Assembly (NCBI GenBank): GCA_937136445.1
Contig: CAKZOQ010000475.1
Location: 1-7,525, forward strand
Reading direction: 5' to 3'
Length of the DNA: 7,525 bases
Source: an uncultured Gemmatimonadota bacterium
Lineage (GTDB): Bacteria > Gemmatimonadota > Gemmatimonadetes > Longimicrobiales > Gaopeijiaceae
Both the position numbers and the translations under genes were made by a program. Below, piece by piece: positions 5,887 to 7,525 of the stretch (positions are counted from its first letter, which is position 1; each line of letters opens with the position of its first letter). Below the pieces are notes generated by a model, which saw only the letters and a list, made by a program, of their open reading frames with translations, did not search any database and was not told where the DNA came from.

Positions 5887-6710
5887 ACGACTTCCACTTC
5901 TTCGCCCGGCCTCCCGCGCCGGCGCTGGCGCCCTTCATCGTCTGCTATTGGGGCGTCCGGGGATCGCTGGGCGTGCTGGACTACCACATGGAGTCGGTCC
6001 TGCCGTCGGGTTCGGTGGAGCTGATGCTGAACTTCGGCGCCCGCCAGCGGGTGCGGGCCTACGGGGAGCGGTCCGCCGACGACGTCTTCGAGACGGCGTG
6101 GGTGGCGGGGCTCCAGGATCAGCCGCTGGTCCACTGCTCCGACGGCTTCTCCGAGCACCTTTCGGTGCGGTTCCACCCCAGGGGTGCCCACGCCTTCCTG
6201 GACCTCCCGCTGGACGAGCTCACGAACCGGGTGGTCTCGCTGGAGGACCTCCTGGGGGAGGCCGCCGTGGCCCTCCGCGACCGCCTGGCCCCGCTGGACG
6301 ACGACGCCCGGTGCCGGGCGCTGGAGAGCTGGCTCCTGGAGCGGCGGCGATCGGTGCACCCCTACTTCGCCACGGTCCGTCGCGCCTCGGACCTGCTGCG
6401 GAGCGGAGTGCACGGGTTGGGCGTGACGGAGGTCTGCGATCGTCTGGGGCTCTCCAACCGCCACCTCATCCACCAGTTCCGCCTCACCGTCGGCCTCACC
6501 CCGAAGACCTTCTCCCGGGTGCAGCGCTTCCAGGCCGTGATCGACGACTGCAAGGGGCGCGACGACCCTCCCTGGTCCCGGCTGGCCGCCCGGCACGGGT
6601 ACGCCGACCAGTCCCATCTCATCCGGGAATTCCGCCGCTTCGCCCACCTCACCCCCGGCGAGTTCCTGGAGCGTCGCACGCCGGACCACGGGAACGTGAT
6701 GGCGGATTGA
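5883..6710 (+). CDS. AraC-family transcriptional regulator (DUF6597-like N-terminal domain)
   Basis: From GTG 5883, overlapping the previous stop as GTGA, the product is 275 residues. The N-terminal half (about 1-155) opens FARPPAPALAPFIVCYWGVRG and continues VLPSGSVELMLNFG, FSEHLSVRFHPRGAHAFLDLPLDELTNRVVSLEDLLG. This is the ligand or sensor domain pattern of the AraC group annotated with DUF6597. The C-terminal DNA-binding domain has two helix-turn-helix units: VTEVCDRLGLSNRHLIHQFR (181-200) and WSRLAARHGYADQSHLIREFR (231-251), with the linker LTPKTFSRVQRF and the closing HLTPGEFLERR. The inducer is unknown. Co-translation with the DUF1761 membrane protein suggests it regulates that gene, itself, or a response in which the membrane protein takes part. 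No other start is needed: the N-terminal family pattern begins directly after the GTG. Confidence 0.9.
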   Translation: MNDFHFFARPPAPALAPFIVCYWGVRGSLGVLDYHMESVLPSGSVELMLNFGARQRVRAYGERSADDVFETAWVAGLQDQPLVHCSDGFSEHLSVRFHPRGAHAFLDLPLDELTNRVVSLEDLLGEAAVALRDRLAPLDDDARCRALESWLLERRRSVHPYFATVRRASDLLRSGVHGLGVTEVCDRLGLSNRHLIHQFRLTVGLTPKTFSRVQRFQAVIDDCKGRDDPPWSRLAARHGYADQSHLIREFRRFAHLTPGEFLERRTPDHGNVMAD

Positions 6711-6748
6711 GGTCCGGGGGGCCCGAGGTCCTCCGGCTTCCTCCTTCC

Positions 6749-6777
6749 TTGCTCCGCGCCGGTCGCGTCCGTACTAT
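6749..6777 (+). promoter_or_regulatory. Candidate promoter of the second permease
   Basis: TTGCTC (6749-6754) and TACTAT (6772-6777) are 17 bases apart. The match to sigma70 consensus is modest (TTG kept in the -35; four of six in the -10). It has the same form as the candidate promoter before padR. It lies in the 115-base gap between the AraC-type gene and the permease, so the permease appears to have its own promoter rather than reading through from the AraC unit. Confidence 0.35.
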
Positions 6778-6808
6778 ATCGCTCAACGACTGTCGTGCGA
6801 CGATATAG
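6774..6808. promoter_or_regulatory. 35-bp dyad, candidate operator of the second permease
   Basis: CTATATCG (6774-6781) pairs perfectly with CGATATAG (6801-6808), and an inner palindrome ACGAC-T-GTCGT (6786-6796) shares the same centre at 6791. In all, 13 of 17 positions pair. It overlaps the candidate -10 and extends to 18 bases before the GTG start, a classic repressor position. The right arm runs into ATATAGCTGA (6803-6812), which is identical to 1194-1203 at the padR promoter. A folded RNA leader is an alternative reading. Confidence 0.5.
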
Positions 6809-6825
6809 CTGATACGAGACCCTCC

Positions 6826-7525
6826 GTGCCGTCTCCCACCTCGCCCCTCTTCCGTCTCCTCCTGCGCCTCTACCCGCCGGCGTACCGGGAGCGGTACGGA
6901 CGGGAGATGGAAGCCTTCTTCGAGCGGGAGCGGGCGGAGGTGGGGGGAGGCATCGGCTTCTGGGCACGCCTCGTCTGGGACCACGTCGAGGCGGCGTGGA
7001 CTGTACGGACCTGCGCACGGGTCCGAGCACGACGGACACGGGAACGGGAGGGGAGGATGGGACGCTGGACCTTGTTGATGGACGATGTTCGCGCCGCGAT
7101 GCGCTCGCTCCGGCGGGCGCCGGCCTTCGCGGCCTTCGCCGTGGCGACCCTGGCGCTGGGGGTCGGCGCCACGGCCGGCGTCTTCACGGTGGTCGACCGG
7201 GTGGTCCTCCGGCCGCTGCCCTATCCCGGTTCGGAGCGCATGGTGCTCACGGGGATCGACCCCAAGCTCTTCGCCGAGAGCCGGGGCCCCCTGAGCCCGG
7301 TGCTCCTCCGAGCGCTCCAGGAATCCCCGGGTCCGGCCGAGGCGATCGTGGCGGCCCGGGTGTTCAACGTGATCTTCCAGGATGGAGCCGATCCGGAGCG
7401 GGTCCGCAGTACTGCCGTCTCCCGTGGGTTCTTTCCCTTCTTCGGCGCCACCCCGGCGGCGGGCCGACTCCTGGGGCCGCAGGACCACGCTCCGGGCGCC
7501 GAGCCGGTCCTGGTGCTGGGCCACG
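6826..7525 (+). CDS. ADOP-type ABC transporter permease (MacB/FtsX superfamily), cut by the window end
   Basis: The frame is open from GTG 6826 to the last base, giving 233 residues of a protein expected to be roughly 800-900 long. Residues 8-30 (LFRLLLRLYPPAYRERYGREM) match the N-terminal segment of the first permease closely, identifying a paralogue. DVRAAMRSLRRAPAFAAFAVATLALGVGATAGVFTVVDRVVLRPLPYPGSERMV (87-140) is the canonical ADOP entry: a cytoplasmic RSLRRAP block, first transmembrane helix (about 100-122), then the PLPYP motif opening the MacB-like periplasmic domain. The block SRGFFPFFGATPAAGRLLGPQD (about 201-222) is the conserved SPNFFSVLGVRPALGRFF-type segment. Unlike the first permease, it has no PadR gene immediately upstream. 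The start rests on the conserved N-terminus; only a weak purine run (GAGA, 6815-6818) precedes it. FtsX cores and tail lie outside the window. Confidence 0.9.
   Translation, partial: MPSPTSPLFRLLLRLYPPAYRERYGREMEAFFERERAEVGGGIGFWARLVWDHVEAAWTVRTCARVRARRTREREGRMGRWTLLMDDVRAAMRSLRRAPAFAAFAVATLALGVGATAGVFTVVDRVVLRPLPYPGSERMVLTGIDPKLFAESRGPLSPVLLRALQESPGPAEAIVAARVFNVIFQDGADPERVRSTAVSRGFFPFFGATPAAGRLLGPQDHAPGAEPVLVLGH

Noticed and set aside
5784..6689. A 301-codon minus-strand frame opposite the AraC-type gene
   Set aside because: It is a shadow of the AraC coding frame; the plus strand has both helix-turn-helix units and a coupled start.
6711..6750. GC-rich short stems followed by CT-rich sequence after the AraC-type gene as a terminator
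   Set aside because: The best stem (GAGG-T-CCTC) has a one-base loop and cannot fold properly, and the following tract is mixed C and T.
1..7525. CRISPR array, transposase, tRNA, rRNA, toxin-antitoxin or defence genes
   Set aside because: I looked for repeats with regular spacing, transposase motifs, tRNA-like cloverleaf sequences and short two-gene toxin modules and found none. All sizeable coding frames are assigned to housekeeping, transport or regulatory families.

Overview
This is a very GC-rich bacterial window with strong G/C preference at third codon positions. The family content is two large permeases of the ADOP type (acidobacterial duplicated orphan permease), one directly behind a PadR regulator, plus a beta-lactamase-fold serine hydrolase. 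That combination is typical of Acidobacteriota and Gemmatimonadota; the phylum assignment is an inference, because no rRNA or marker gene is present.

Layout, left to right. (1) 2-1138, +: the C-terminal part of a serine hydrolase/beta-lactamase-family protein whose 5' end lies outside the window. (2) 1187-4185, +: a PadR regulator and a full-length ADOP permease overlapping by ATGA, preceded by an AT-rich promoter/operator island. (3) 4219-4662, -: a MOSC-domain protein convergent with the permease. (4) 4803-5396, +: a membrane-anchored or secreted SixA-like histidine phosphatase, divergent from the MOSC gene. (5) 5485-6710, +: a four-helix DUF1761 membrane protein and an AraC-type regulator overlapping by GTGA. 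(6) 6826-7525, +: the N-terminal third of a second ADOP permease, cut by the window end, with its own AT-rich dyad upstream.

The genes are individually recognisable and I see no defence system, CRISPR array, insertion sequence, tRNA or rRNA. Coding density is high and no gene-free stretch exceeds about 140 bases. The most interesting structure is regulatory. The AT-rich islands before the two permease units both contain dyad symmetry and share the 10-mer ATATAGCTGA, which suggests that one PadR-type regulator may control both permeases. The second permease has no PadR gene immediately upstream in this window.
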